From Mytilus trossulus (Eukaryota; Mollusca; Bivalvia; Mytilida; Mytilidae): a stretch of 64,000 bases of DNA. Of the stretch, positions 22,894-33,789 are shown in pieces; the stretch's first letter is position 1, and every line of letters begins with the position of its first letter. Below the pieces are notes generated by a model, which saw only the letters and a program-made list of their open reading frames with translations, had not been told where the DNA came from and searched no databases. Where the stretch lies: contig NC_086374.1 of the NCBI RefSeq assembly GCF_036588685.1, positions 89,088,059-89,152,058 of the forward strand. Reading direction: 5' to 3'. Both the position numbers and the translations under genes were made by a program.

Positions 22894-23150
22894 CTAGTTA
22901 AGCTGCATCTGGGTCCAGGGCACACTGGCTAATCTGGCCCTGAACTCCTCGAGTGTTGGTGCAGCTGCTATTGTGTCTGGCAGAAGGTTCCAGTCTCTTA
23001 TAGAGCGTTGGAAGAAGGAGTTGTTGTTTACTTCCTTAGTAGCTCTTATCTGTCTTAGTCTGTGGCCACCCCTTGTTCTGTTGTCCCCAGATGTGTAGTA
23101 GATAGATGGTTGTATCTCCACTAGTTGGTTCTGTATCTTGTAGCGGCAAA
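22894..23150 (-). pseudogene. 5'-truncated LINE fragment, reverse transcriptase C-terminus
   Basis: The minus-strand frame reads CRYKIQNQLVEIQPSIYY, then GGHRLRQI, NNSFFQRSIRDWNLLPD and a stop at 22894. NSFF.R.IRDWN.LP is a signature of the C-terminal end of CR1/Jockey-type non-LTR retrotransposon proteins. The upstream end is cut off by another repeat at about 23150. No palm domain is present, so it is a dead 3' fragment. Confidence 0.85.
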
Positions 23151-23480
23151 CGTAGTATACCGCTGTTCGAAAGTCATAAACGATTGAAAGAAAACAAATC
23201 CGGGTTACACACTAAACCTGAAGGAAACACATCAACTATAAGAGCCGAAAAACAAGGAAAAAAATCAACAGAAACACTAAAGTGCAACAGAAAAACATAC
23301 GACAATTCTACACACACATAACAATTGCCCTCTTCCTGACTTGGTACATAACATTTTAAGAAAATAAGGTGGGTTGAACCTGGTTTTATGGCTAGCCAAA
23401 CGTCCCGCTTTTATGGCAATGTAAAATATAACACTAAAATGACAACATTACACGACAGGACTAAAATACAAATAAATAGA
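23145..23480 (-). repeat. Dispersed repeat 'CCAGGTTCAACCCACC', inverted copy
   Basis: Reverse complement of 15340-15655: GTAGTATACCGCTGTTC, TTGGTACATAACATTTT, AAGGTGGGTTGAACCTGGTTTT, ACAACATTACACGACAGG. It abuts and truncates the LINE fragment. Confidence 0.75.
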
Positions 23481-23849
23481 AGAACATATTAAGGACAGAG
23501 AAATTCACAAATACACATTTTCAATAGAACTTACGACGTGCTAATCGTTATTATATAACGAGTGTTTCTACATATGACTCATCGGTGACACTCAGGTAAA
23601 AATAGTAAAGAAGCCAAACATATATGAAGAGCATTGATGACCCAAAAAATGCCAAATATGACTAAGGGACTACCTGGGATAAGAAAATCCTTAGTATTAA
23701 GAATAATTCATACACTACAGTAAATTTATAAAAATGACCTTACAATTGATAAAACAATATTCCTGATGAAAACAAGAGTGCACATGCTGTAATGTCTCTC
23801 CTTCTTTACTAATCATTGATATTATGTTGATAGTCCTAAATATAAAGCT

Positions 23850-24835
23850 TTATTACAAAAGAGGGACAAAAGATACCAAAAGGACAGTCAAACTCATAAA
23901 TCTAAAATAAACTGACAACACCATGACTAAGAATAAAGAAGACAAACAGACAAACAAGAGTACACATGACACAACATAAAAACTAAAGAATAAACAACAC
24001 GAACTCCACCAAAAACTAGGGATGCTCTCAGGTGCTCCTGAAGGGTAAGCAGACCCTGCTCCACAAGTGGCACCCGTCGTGTTGCTTATGTGATAACAAA
24101 TTCGGTAAATAGTCACGAGTACTCTCAGATCTGTTCTTTGTGTCTTTTTGTGTCGGGATGTATAAGTACCCGGCCACGTCCACTTGTATTTTTTTTCTAT
24201 CTGATGAGTTTAGCCTTTTTCAACTGATTTTTATAGTTCGTTCTTATGTTGTACTGTTACACCACTGTCCCAGGTTAGGACGAGGATTGGGATCCCGCTA
24301 ACATGTTTAACCCCGCCACATTATTTATGTATGTGCCTGTCCAAGTCAGGAGCCTGTAATTCAGTGGTTGTCGTTTGTTAATGTGTTACATATTTGTTTT
24401 TCTTTCATTTTTTTTTACATAAATAAGGCTGTTAGTTTTCTCGTTTGAATTGTTTTACATTGTCTTATTGGGGCCTTTTATAGCTGACTATGCGGTATGG
24501 GCTTTGCTCATTGTTGAAGGCCGTACGGTGACATATAGTTGTTAATGTTTATGTTATTTTGGTCTTTTCTGGATAGTTGTCTCATTGGCAATCATACCAT
24601 ATCTTCTTTTTTATAACTCGGTAGGTCACATTCATGAAAGGGAAGGGGATTGTAGTTACCACGTAAGGAACATATCTGATACCATTTGTGAAACGGTTAT
24701 TCCGTAACGGTCAACCAAATCGTGATGGCGTCCGTAAAATTTACGAGACATGATTTCAACTTCACCGTTTGGAACTCTTGGTTTAATAGCTTCCCTGTGA
24801 GCAGCAACCCTCTATCAAGAAAATCATGATAAGGA
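23850..24835 (-). pseudogene. 3' end of an RT retroelement, split by a later insertion
   Basis: Reading the minus strand, 24835-24622 encodes remnants of a reverse transcriptase C-terminus (YHDFLDRGLLLT, then after a frame slip FYGRHHDLVDRYGITVSQM). The 3' UTR continues to about 24622 and resumes at 24114-23850. The uninterrupted version lies at 35915-36406 in the opposite orientation, where the junction GGTAAATAGTATAATTCGGT is intact. The open frame at 23853-24116 is 3'-UTR noise. Confidence 0.75.
24115..24621 (+). repeat. Dispersed repeat 'GGCAATCATACC', long copy, nested insertion
   Basis: About 507 bp inserted into the retroelement tail. It begins TCACGAGTACTCTCAGATC, includes ACACCACTGTCCCAGGTTAGG and GGGATCCCGCTAACATGTTTAACCCCGCCAC, and ends ...ATTGGCAATCATACCATATCTTCTTTTTTATAA. 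This is the longest copy in the window and defines the likely 5' extent of the family. Confidence 0.75.
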
Positions 24836-25790
24836 ATGCACAACTGTCACATAATCTCAACATTAACCAAGAAAACTAAACATTGGTCAATGAACCATAA
24901 AATGAGGTCAAGGTCAGATGAACCATGCCAGGCAACCATGCACAGCTAACAATTCTTCCATACAACAAAAATAGTTGACCTATTGTTTATAAATTAAGAA
25001 AAACAGACCAAAACACAAATACTTAACACTTTGCAATGAACCGTGAAAATGAGGTCTAGGTCAAATAAAACCTGCGCTCTTATAAATGGATCATAAAATA
25101 TTTCCATATACCAAATATAGTTGACCTTTTGCATAACGTATTAGAAAAGTTTATCAAAACTAAAAAACTTTATTTTAACCACTGGACCATGAAAATGAGG
25201 TCAAGGTCAAATGACACCTGTCAGTCAGACATGCACACATTACAATCATTCCATACACCAAATATAGTAGACCTATTGCATAAAGTATAAGAAAAACAGA
25301 CCATAACACAGAAACTTAATTTTGACCACTGGACCATGAAAATGAGGTCAAGGTCAGATGATACCTGCCAGTTGGACATGTTTACCTCACAGTTCTTCCA
25401 TACACTGATTAAACTAGACATATAGCTTATTGTATCTGAGATATGGACTTGACCACCAACACTTAACATTGTTCACTGATCCATGAAATGAGGTCGAGGT
25501 CAAGTGAAAACTGTCTGACGGGCATGAGGACCTTGCAAGGTACGCACATACCTAATATAGATATCCTATTACTTATAATAAGAGAGAATTTTTTAAGTAG
25601 TAACTGAACCACGATAATGAGGTCAAGGACATTGGACATGTGACTGACGGAAACTTCGTAACATTAGGCATTTATATACAAAGTATGAAGCATCCAGGTC
25701 TTCCACCTTCCAAAATATAAAGCTTTTAAGAAGTTAGCTAACGCCGCCTCCGCCGTAGCCACCGCCGCCGGATCGTTATCCCTATGTTGT
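24836..25790. repeat. About 147-bp degenerate tandem repeat, six copies
   Basis: The phrase CACTGGACCATGAAAATGAGGTCAAGGTCA recurs in diverged form at about 24890, 25034, 25182, 25328, 25472 and 25607. It is followed each time by a CCTG(C/T)CAG...CATG block and a CATACACCAAATATAGT block. The array ends in a GCCGCCTCCGCCGTAGCC-rich tail (about 25741-25770). Non-coding. Confidence 0.8.
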
Positions 25791-26429
25791 GCTTTTTGCA
25801 ACAAAAGTTGCAGGCTCGACAAAAACCAAATCATTCTCTTTCACGACTTGCATTTGCTGAAATACTTTTTCTGTTCACTATCCATTTATAACCGTTCAAA
25901 TTGTCTTTCTCTCGTAAATGACTCAATTATATCAGCTATGCAAAAGTTCAGTGAAGTTAAAATAGTTTCCCTTAATGTTTTATTATCATCAGTTCCTTAA
26001 GCCGAATACCAATCATTTCAGTTCCAAAAACTATTTGATTTACAGTATCTTGACTATGAGATTGACTTAGATACTAGTCTAACGGGAACCACCTTTAAAT
26101 TCTAAGTTTGAATTCGGTCATGGCGGGAGAAACCAGGCTCTATGTAGGAGTTTTTGTAGTCGTTTATCGTGTAAATGGAACGGTTCTTTTTTTAATACAT
26201 TAATACGGTCTTTCTCATTATGATAAGGAACAAAAATTTTTTTTATTGGTTAATACCATTATTCTGATTTCTGGTGTAATAACGAGATGAAATTTAAATC
26301 TTAATGGAAAACGTTTCATTACGCTTATATTGAATATCCATTTAAATGAAAATATTACCAAATTATAGACACTTATTGATGCTAATCATCAATGCTAATA
26401 CTACTAGTTGAGAAGCCAATGTTCCTTAG
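25791..26429. other. 3' flank of propeller-only TRIM paralogue
   Basis: AT-rich sequence. The part from about 26202 to 26420 is homologous to the two halves flanking the palindromic element (29570-29633 and 38952-39140), so it represents the duplicated gene's 3' flank without the insertion. Confidence 0.6.
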
Positions 26430-27278
26430 TCATTGTTCTTGTGCTTTATAAATGTTAATATATGAACAATTGTTGATCACAAAAAGTTCTTTTGTTTCAT
26501 TGTTGTAGGATAATCCGGTCGGATCAATTACACCATCGTTTGCTGTCAGGACAATACCACTTTTCCGTCCATCACTAGATATCCTATGAATGGTGTCTGA
26601 TTCACTCCCTGCTACATATACATCACCAAGGTCGTCTACAGCCACACCAAAAGGATCTATCAGGTGAGGACTACTGTATATCTCACGTTCTGTTCCGTCC
26701 GATGTTACGACGTAGACTTTATTACTATCAATGTCTGTACAGTAGATATCACCTTCTTTGTTGGCACAGATATCCCACGGATTGCATGTTGTGTGTATTG
26801 TATTCAGAACTTTACCATTGATATCCACTAGAGTTAGCGTTTTGGCTTTATTATTTGTCCAGATTGTATCATTTACACTGGTGATTCCATAACAAATTCC
26901 CTCAACTTTAATTTTCCTACCAGGCTTACATGCAGTCAGGTCAATAATCTGGATACCTTCATTATGTACAGATACTAACGCACGGTTGTTATCATACAAC
27001 GACATACGTTCTGGTTTATAATCTAAATTAATCAGTTTAGTTTGGGATCCATCAAGTTTACAAACATAAAGTTTTCCATCATCGTACTCACCAAGGAGTA
27101 ACCTATCACCAGGAATAAAACAACCTCTTTTAATTTTCACTCCATCACCTAATTTCGAGGTCTGGAATGAATGTATTAACGATAATTTTCTACCTTGAGG
27201 TGGTACAAACGTTGGTACTGAGACAGTGTCTACTGTTATTGTACCCATGTAAGCGATTAATTTCTGCATGTCAGCCAT
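26430..27278 (-). CDS. TRIM-like protein reduced to its beta-propeller
   Basis: Single coding exon of 282 residues. After MADM it enters directly QKL...GTITV and then an NHL/SMP30-type six-bladed propeller (about 25-282). Blade motifs include RGCFIPGDRLLLG, PWDICANKEGDIYCTD, PFGVAVDDLGDVYVAG and PTGLSYN. The close paralogue at 39141-40790 has about 260 extra N-terminal residues (two B-boxes, coiled coil) between the same MAD start and the same QKL block; these are cleanly missing here. As in the paralogue, an acceptor (TTTTTTTTCAG) lies one base before the ATG, implying a 5' UTR exon near 28901. The reading frame is intact. It may act as a free binding domain; function not known. Confidence 0.85.
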   Translation of the reverse strand: MADMQKLIAYMGTITVDTVSVPTFVPPQGRKLSLIHSFQTSKLGDGVKIKRGCFIPGDRLLLGEYDDGKLYVCKLDGSQTKLINLDYKPERMSLYDNNRALVSVHNEGIQIIDLTACKPGRKIKVEGICYGITSVNDTIWTNNKAKTLTLVDINGKVLNTIHTTCNPWDICANKEGDIYCTDIDSNKVYVVTSDGTEREIYSSPHLIDPFGVAVDDLGDVYVAGSESDTIHRISSDGRKSGIVLTANDGVIDPTGLSYNNETKELFVINNCSYINIYKAQEQ

Positions 27279-27458
27279 ACTGAAAAAAAAGAAAGAAAAT
27301 TCGTTTCACAACCCTCGACGGAGAAAATGATGATAAGTAATATCAGTATCATTTAAATCAACCATTTGTTATCGCAGAAAAAGGGAGCCCTAAGGAAATA
27401 ATACAAACTCTGGAATAATGTTTCAAATGGGAAATATATACTCGTATGTAGACGCTGC

Positions 27459-27830
27459 TTAAATTGTGCTACATATAAATGAAAAGTTCACAATTTGAAA
27501 GTTGAAATCATCTTTTTCGTCGTAAAGTTTTGTTTTCAACAGACCCTTATTGTTAATCTCTATATGTGAGTCAAGATATGAGGAAAACTCAACTATATCT
27601 GTTGAATCCTTTATCACAAGTTTGATTGGACAGACGCGTTTAACATAGTTGCCAAAATTTGAATTATTTGGCAAGAGAACAGCATCTATATATTATAATA
27701 CAAGGTTAAATGACACTGCTAACTCCTTCCTTCCTATGACATTCCTGTATGAAGCCAGTCTCATGAATAAAGGAACAAGTCAGCAAGAAGGAGGGAGTAA
27801 TTTGTTCACGATGGACTGCTGATTGGTTGT
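27459..27830 (-). pseudogene. Reverse transcriptase fragment with broken YxDD box
   Basis: The minus strand encodes YIDAVLLPNNSNFGNYV, then KLVIKDSTD, YLDSHIEINN, LLKTKLYDEKDDFNFQIVNF and a stop. This matches a reverse transcriptase lineage I remember as abundant in bivalves (YIDDVLSLNN ... KLYDKRDDFNFPIVNFPF). The catalytic YIDD has become YIDA, and the sequence upstream (27680-27830) continues the protein only through stops and frame changes. It lies in the 5' UTR intron of the propeller-only gene. Confidence 0.75.
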
Positions 27831-27862
27831 TGATAAAAGACGTCCCCAAAACTTAACAAATA

Positions 27863-28075
27863 CTGTGGATTCATTTATTTTCGTGGGTACCAATTTTCGT
27901 GGATTAAGAAAAACTTACATGTTCGTGCTTATTTGATTTCGTGATTTTGCCGAAGTCTGCATGCAAGCCATAAGAAAATTTGTCATTCGTTGAACATTTA
28001 ATTTCGTGGTTCAACTGCTTCCACGAAATCCACGAAAATTGGTATCCCACTAATATAATAATAACGAATCCACAG
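27863..28075. mobile_element. 213-bp MITE with TA target duplication
   Basis: Ends are CTGTGGATTCATTTATTTTC and its near reverse complement ...AATAACGAATCCACAG, each flanked by TA. Internal inverted segments pair as well (TACCAATTTTCGTGGAT / ATCCACGAAAATTGGTA). TA duplication is typical of Tc1/mariner-type elements; no transposase. Confidence 0.8.
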
Positions 28076-28254
28076 TATGTTGTCAATCAAGAAATAAAGC
28101 AACTTGATAATGTCAGCTTCAGATATTTTTTGTTGAACACAGAGTGTTTTTTTTTTCTTTTGGAAAATTAGGATTTAACCTTCCCTTATACAAGATCTAA
28201 GTTGGCCATTCTTTTTTCATGAAACAAAGGACCAACTCTGTCAATTTGTCTTTA

Positions 28255-28618
28255 AGTTGATGGATGGATGGATGGTTGTTTAACGTCCAGTGGCAAGTCA
28301 GATGCATATTCAGGACGAGAACATGATAATGATAAATGAATATTAACCCCGCTTTGTACTAGACCGACACGCTAAGCCGGATTTTTAACGTGCTAGCTCA
28401 CAAGGTAACAGTTCGCAGGAAGACATGTCACCTTACCCGGACACATTATTCTGACTCCGGGCCGACCAGTCTTTGCTCTAACTCCTTAATGCCGCGTGCT
28501 TGGCGGAGAAGCAGCAAATACCAATTTTCAAGTCTTTGGTGTGACCCGGCCGAGGGTCGAACCCACGACCTACCGCACTCGAGGCGAGCACGCTAACCAT
28601 TACACCACCGAGGCGGTT
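28255..28618 (-). mobile_element. tRNA-derived SINE
   Basis: On the minus strand it begins with a tRNA-like head: A-box region GGTGGTGTAATGGTTAGCGT (about 28595-28614) and B-box GGGTTCGACCC (28554-28564). A central domain follows (GCTGCTTCTCCGCCAAGCACGC) and the tail ends in a GGAT/CATC microsatellite (28255-28274). The head-core-tail layout is that of metazoan tRNA-SINEs with a shared central domain. The ORFs crossing it are not genes. Confidence 0.88.
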
Positions 28619-28900
28619 TAAGTTGAAGATGGGGAATACTTGTGTAAAGTGTAAAAAATAAAATAAAATAAATAATTCCATTGCAAGATAAATTAGTCTT
28701 AATATTTCTAAATCTGAATAGAAAAGAAGACAATATGCAGTTTAATATATGTATATAATTCAAATAACTAGAATAAGTTTAACGGATTTTATTATCAAAA
28801 TTGTGGTTTCGAAGTTATTTAAAAAATTAAGCTTGGCTATTGCCAATACAATATAAAGATTCATTCATTCGTCCATTCATTCATGTTAAGTGTCACTTAC

Positions 28901-29060
28901 CTCTATTTTGAGTGTAGTGATTGATACCTCACTAAGCTACTGTGTTTATTGTAAACTATTGAACTTTTCTTACAAACAGTAAGTAGATCACTTTCGTTTT
29001 CAGGAACTCCCACTCAATTAAAGGGAAACTATCCAAATATTATAAACATCATTGACCTAA
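28901..29060 (-). promoter_or_regulatory. Likely 5' UTR exon and promoter of propeller-only gene
   Basis: A perfect donor (GAG then GTAAGTG) sits at 28901/28900 on the minus strand. The region behind it is conserved with 42127-42290 upstream of the full-length paralogue, including the identical block ATTAAAGGGAAACTATCCAAAT and CGTTTT..GGAA.TCC. The transcription start is not identifiable by eye. Confidence 0.6.
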
Positions 29061-29627
29061 TCTGCGCTTAAACCTAAATCGTAATTTATTGTGACTTTTA
29101 GGGAGGCGAAGATATTTTAAAACCTTGTAGTCAATTAATATGTACCATAGTATAGTAGGTTTGGTCATTTAAAGATATTTAAAATGCTTATGCTTATTAT
29201 GTACAAAGTCAATCGCGAAAATATCAAACTTCGAGGAAAAATTAAAAACGGAAAGTCCCTAATCAAATGGCAAAATCAAATACCCCACACACATATCAAA
29301 CGAACGGATAACAACTGTCAAATTTCTGAATTGGTACTGGCATTTTTAGTATGCTTATATAGACAATATACAATATAGTCAATATTTCATTGGCACAAAC
29401 CCATTTACGGTACAATCAATAGTATTAATGACCGGTTAGGACAGTAGTGGATATTTGGACAGGATTTTTCTACCGCTAATCGAAAAACATGACCTTTAGT
29501 AAACGCGGTCGATATTTAAGAAAATTTTGACAAAAAACATGGTGCCAATTTTACGTGACAGCGACTATATACGGTTTTTCTCATTATGAAAGGAAACGAG
29601 TAACAGTTTTTGTTGGTCAATACCATT
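29061..29627. other. Boundary between tandem TRIM units
   Basis: AT-rich, no gene. Its last ~60 bp (29570-29627) match 26202-26262, so the 3' flank of the second TRIM unit begins here. Confidence 0.55.
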
Positions 29628-29633
29628 ATTCTG
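29628..29633 (+). repeat. Target-site duplication ATTCTG, left
   Basis: Matches 38946-38951. The undisturbed paralogous site at about 26263-26268 contains ATTCTG once. Confidence 0.8.
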
Positions 29634-32110
29634 AGTAGTGTTATAACCATGATATGCGGACACAAACATGTGGTACCCAGGTGGTACCCTCTGATATGCG
29701 GACACAAAATGGTGGTACCCAGGTGGTACCCTCTGATATGCGGACACAAAATGGTGGTACCCTCTGATATGCAGACTCGAATTGGTGGCACCCTCTGATT
29801 TGTATACATTATACATGGTAATACCTTGTCTGATTCATGTATTAAGCATTTTAGCTTCATAATGCTCTTACAGGACAGTTTAAGGTGGCTCAAATATTAT
29901 AAAATTTATCTTGGTATTTTAAACAAAGGAGAAATTTCAAAATACACATGTTTAATACATGTATATTGACTTCGGGATTTTGAGACACTAGAAAGTTTAA
30001 AAGATAAGCTGCTTAAATTATGAGAGGCGTCGGATTATCTATAGATAATTTTTTAATGACGTGTAAATAGTTGTAAAAAAGACAATTGTACTACGAATGC
30101 ATTGTACAAACAATACTAGAGTTAAAGGAGACGTTTTCTTTAAAACATTAGCATGAGTTAAATCTATCCATCAAATGTATTGATTTTAATTTTAAGTTTT
30201 TACATTATTGATGGGCTTTAATTAACTTCTTAATAATTACAGTGTTTAACAAATAACATGACAATACAATAAAAACTCTCACTATCTTAATGAATAAACA
30301 TGAAAAACAAAAAAATAAAAAAATGCATAACATTAAGTAAGTAAACAATCTTTACCTAAATTCGGGTTGCTGTATACAAAATAACAAGGGACATGAGCTC
30401 TTCAACCGACTGATATTAAAACAAAAATAACATACATCAGATACATACCGACACAAACATACAGAAAACACATTCATGCATAAATACATAGAAAGCAAAT
30501 CCAAAATAAAAGTTAAAAAAAAGTCAAAGTAATCTGAGCGCAAATATCAATATCAATAAAAAATTTAAAAGGATGTTCCATAAGAGAAACAAAATATACA
30601 GTTTGTATAAAGACATAACTTCACGCAGGTTAGATGGTGAATATGTCGTTTTTGAAAAAGCTCAATAGTAAACTTCAATCGTTATTTATATTTATCCGTG
30701 TATTAAACATAATGAACCGACCTTATAACTAGGATTAATAAAACTTTTCTTTTTTATTATTTATTGTATTTTCAGTTCTTTCAATCCTGTATACCATTAC
30801 CATGTCTTTCTCCTTCAATATGTTTGGTAGTCAACATTGCTGTAACGAAATGTACTAGGAAGTACCCACCTTTCAAATATACATAAATTCATATAAAAAT
30901 TATACTTCTAAGTTAAATCCAATTTGAGAGATCAGTAAAAATCTTAAAATCTCTCGTTTACACAAATTTATATTGATACATATATTTTTTAAACTCAACA
31001 TATGTTAATCCTTTTACGGTGAATAGAAAACATCAAATCGGTATTTATGTGATATTTGAAAATAAGGTGGTAGTCAGATGAGTTAATAATGATGCAACCG
31101 GATTAGAGTAACCACAGTGTCGTTCGAAAATTAAATAACTTATTCATTTTTATAGAAATAGTTGAGATCTTTAGAAATTATCGAAAACAGGAGTATTTCA
31201 GGAATTTTCATATTGAACACCTTAGTTTGACTAAATACATTTGAAGGTTAAATTGACCTATGAGAGAATGCAAAATGAACGACTTGTATATTATCAATCA
31301 TCCAGGACTAAAATTGTGTATTTGCTCGTCTTGTCTACATAAGACTCATCAGTGACGCTCTATTAAAAAAAATGTTAAAAAGGCCAAATAATGTACGAAG
31401 TTGAAGAGCTTTAAGGACTAAAATAATTCTATAAAGTTTTGCCAAACACAGCTAATTAAGATTAACTATTCCTAATGTAGAAAAGCCTTAAACATTGAAC
31501 ATTCTACATTAAAAATAAATTGCTTGCCTAATAAATGTGCATTTTTCTTTACATATTCGTATATGCAATTTTAATTTTTCCATTAAATAGTATATCTCAC
31601 TTTTACAGAATCTTAACTGATAAGTCAACTAATGTTTACACCATACTTAATCGAAAAATAGTTCATTCATGTTTAAATAACCCTAGTTAATTATAAAGAA
31701 AACTATAAAACTGCTTCCAGGAATATTTTATTTTTTGGATGTAGCTGTTGCTCAAATAACTATGCATACATTCTCTTCATGTTTCAAAAGAGATGTTTGA
31801 AATGAAAAATATGAGAGAGAATGTGCCCTTTCTATACTTAAAGCAATATTCGCATCTTCAAAAGGGATATGAAAAAGGTGGAGTGAGGATGTACTCTTTG
31901 TGTATAACAAGAGTCTCCTCTTTTAATAGAGGAGTTTAAAAGAAAAAAAGAGGTAACTGAAGAGAGTTTTCCTCATCATTAAAAAGACATGATGGTTGTT
32001 AGTATTAAAGTGTGGCAACGATGATACATGAATTGAAAACTGAAAACTAAAAGTCTATTCCGGTCCGTGCATGCTTTTAAGTAAAAGAAAACATTTCTTA
32101 AAATATGGGA
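29634..32110 (+). repeat. Left inverted arm of palindromic element
   Basis: Pairs with 38945-36421 with only scattered mismatches (I spotted seven single-base differences by eye) up to 31986. It then pairs at much lower identity with 36406-36420 and 35558-35662 up to about 32110. It contains about three 42-bp subterminal units (29650-29800). The dispersed motif CTTGTCTACATAAGACTCATCAG (about 31330) occurs in both arms. No gene. Confidence 0.88.
29650..29800. repeat. Subterminal 42-bp tandem repeat, left arm
   Basis: The same unit as in the right arm, inverted, with only about three copies, one lacking the CCAGGTGGTACC half. Confidence 0.85.
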
Positions 32111-32947
32111 TATTCGCTAAGATTATAGTGTTTTATACACTTTGTCTACTGTTCTATTTTTTTCATTTTTGCATATCCATCCTTTTAAACATACAACAAG
32201 ATCATCCCCGCTCAAGTGTAGATTTAAAGGACACCCAAGTTATTTAATGTATTCAACAGAGTACTACTGCACTTAAATGAGGCGGTGACACGGTGGTGCC
32301 TATTAATTTTTTTTTAATATATTTATACTTATATATTATATTTTTGTACTGCTAACCAAAATTTGTTGTCCTTTTTCTCAATTCCCCCTCCTTTTTTTTA
32401 CTCTATGCATGCCCACAACTCTTTTACCTTTTCCGCCATATTCAACTTTACCACACCCATACTTCCAGGGTATTTTTTTCGGCTGAATTATTATTACGCG
32501 GTGGCTTGACATTGAAAAAAGTGTTGGTGCTAAACTCGTTTGCTTATTTTTTTTCTAAAATCATTGTTAACTGTAGTTCCTGTCCATGCATGTTTTAAAG
32601 TAAAAGAAAACATGTCATACAATTATGAGTGGAGGAGTGGATAGCTTAAATCAAGCATTGATTCAGATTATATCTCTTGAAGTTATTTGCTCTCATATAT
32701 GAAACAGTCTCTGGTATCAAATATATGACTGTCCCCGTTATTCAAACTCGTGTCAGGATACCAATTTTAACATTGGTGGCAGTAGTATTATAATCTATTC
32801 ACACAAACTAACAAATTGATAAAAAAAGAAACATTTTCCAGCAAGACACTGTCTGTCTCTCTTACTCCTCCTCTTTTCAACTGTAACCGAGTAGGGATAA
32901 ATAGAGAAAACAAAATACTTCTCCTCATTTTTACTCTGGAGTTTGGT

Positions 32948-33181
32948 ATGTTTAGATGTGACAGTTGCCAAAAGTGTTTTACTCGTAAAGATAATATGAA
33001 CCGACATATACGTACCATGCATGGTTTATCAGAATTTGAGAATGATACAAATGGAGGTGATGAATCACAGGCTTCAGTAAGTTCAGAAGACGTGGACACT
33101 GATAATGACAGTGAGGCAAATCACTCAGAAACAGATAGCAATTTGTCTGACGATTCTGGAGATGAGTTTGGCGAAGAATGA
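32948..33181 (+). CDS. C2H2 zinc-finger protein with acidic tail, element-encoded
   Basis: 77 residues from the ATG of MFRCDSCQKCF. I preferred this ATG over the frame's first ATG (32816), because the intervening residues look like leader noise and the finger starts directly here. Residues 4-25 form one C2H2 finger (C-x2-C-x12-H-x4-H: CDSC ... HIRTMH), probably DNA-binding. A serine/aspartate/glutamate-rich tail (about 35-77) follows. The stop at 33179-33181 overlaps the ATG of the next frame (ATGA). The acidic character continues across that junction in the other frame. The two parts are therefore probably one gene, or one frameshifted gene. Located in the centre of the palindromic element. 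Confidence 0.65.
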   Translation: MFRCDSCQKCFTRKDNMNRHIRTMHGLSEFENDTNGGDESQASVSSEDVDTDNDSEANHSETDSNLSDDSGDEFGEE

Positions 33182-33570
33182 ATAATACAGATTCTGAAGA
33201 AGATTCTAACGATCCCTGGGATGTCATTGTATCTCAAACATTTGACACGTTTAACTCGAAATATCAAAAAGAAGTAAATAAGCTTACACACGACGGCGAA
33301 AATGACAATGATGCACGCACTACTGTTTATGATGAGTTTATTCCAATATTTAGAAAAGATATTGCATCTAAATACTTAAACCATATATTGTGGTACGACA
33401 GAATGAAGATGAACCCTATTCATAAAAAAATAAGAAATACAGTCAAACGCTTACGAGAAGATGAAGAGTATGACGAAGATGAAGCATGGAAATATGCAGT
33501 TAAAAAACGAAAGTTTCTTTTCGACGATTTATTGAAAACGTATAGTCCACCGGAAATTGATGAAATATGA
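33178..33570 (+). CDS. Unknown acidic/helical protein overlapping the zinc-finger frame
   Basis: 130 residues in the -1 frame relative to the zinc-finger frame, beginning at an ATG that overlaps its stop. It starts acidic (MNNTDSEEDSNDPWDVIV). A predicted helical region follows with WYDRMKMNPIHKKI and a basic segment AVKKRKFLFDD, which could be a nuclear signal. I do not recognise the family. The composition bridge with the preceding acidic tail suggests a single ancestral protein. A poly(A) signal AATAAA lies at 33781. Confidence 0.6.
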   Translation: MNNTDSEEDSNDPWDVIVSQTFDTFNSKYQKEVNKLTHDGENDNDARTTVYDEFIPIFRKDIASKYLNHILWYDRMKMNPIHKKIRNTVKRLREDEEYDEDEAWKYAVKKRKFLFDDLLKTYSPPEIDEI

Positions 33571-33780
33571 ATAGTTAGTGATGTTTTTAACACTCGCTAT
33601 TAATTTTGTATCAACTGGAATAATTGGTGGAAGAAGGAAATATCTATAACACTATTAATTATTTGTATATTTAAAGTAATATTACACAAAACTTTTGAGT
33701 GTCGTGGACATTAAAGACAAAGATGATCTAATTATAAATATAATACATCAAAACGTAATCTATATATGTTAATAACAAGA

Positions 33781-33786
33781 AATAAA
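33781..33786 (+). promoter_or_regulatory. Poly(A) signal after element gene
   Basis: AATAAA 210 bp after the stop codon at 33570, in AT-rich sequence. Confidence 0.45.
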
Positions 33787-33789
33787 GAT

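Noticed and set aside
28554-28618. Possible tRNA gene (and similar at 55040-55116)
   Set aside because: A- and B-box are present but the cloverleaf is incomplete and the sequence continues into SINE body and tail.
30352-30543. 63-residue frame present identically in both arms (also 37868-38059)
   Set aside because: Identity follows from arm identity; the product is low-complexity hydrophobic with no motif.
32788-33227. Minus-strand frames opposite the zinc-finger gene
   Set aside because: Antisense shadows; the plus strand has the recognisable C2H2 motif.
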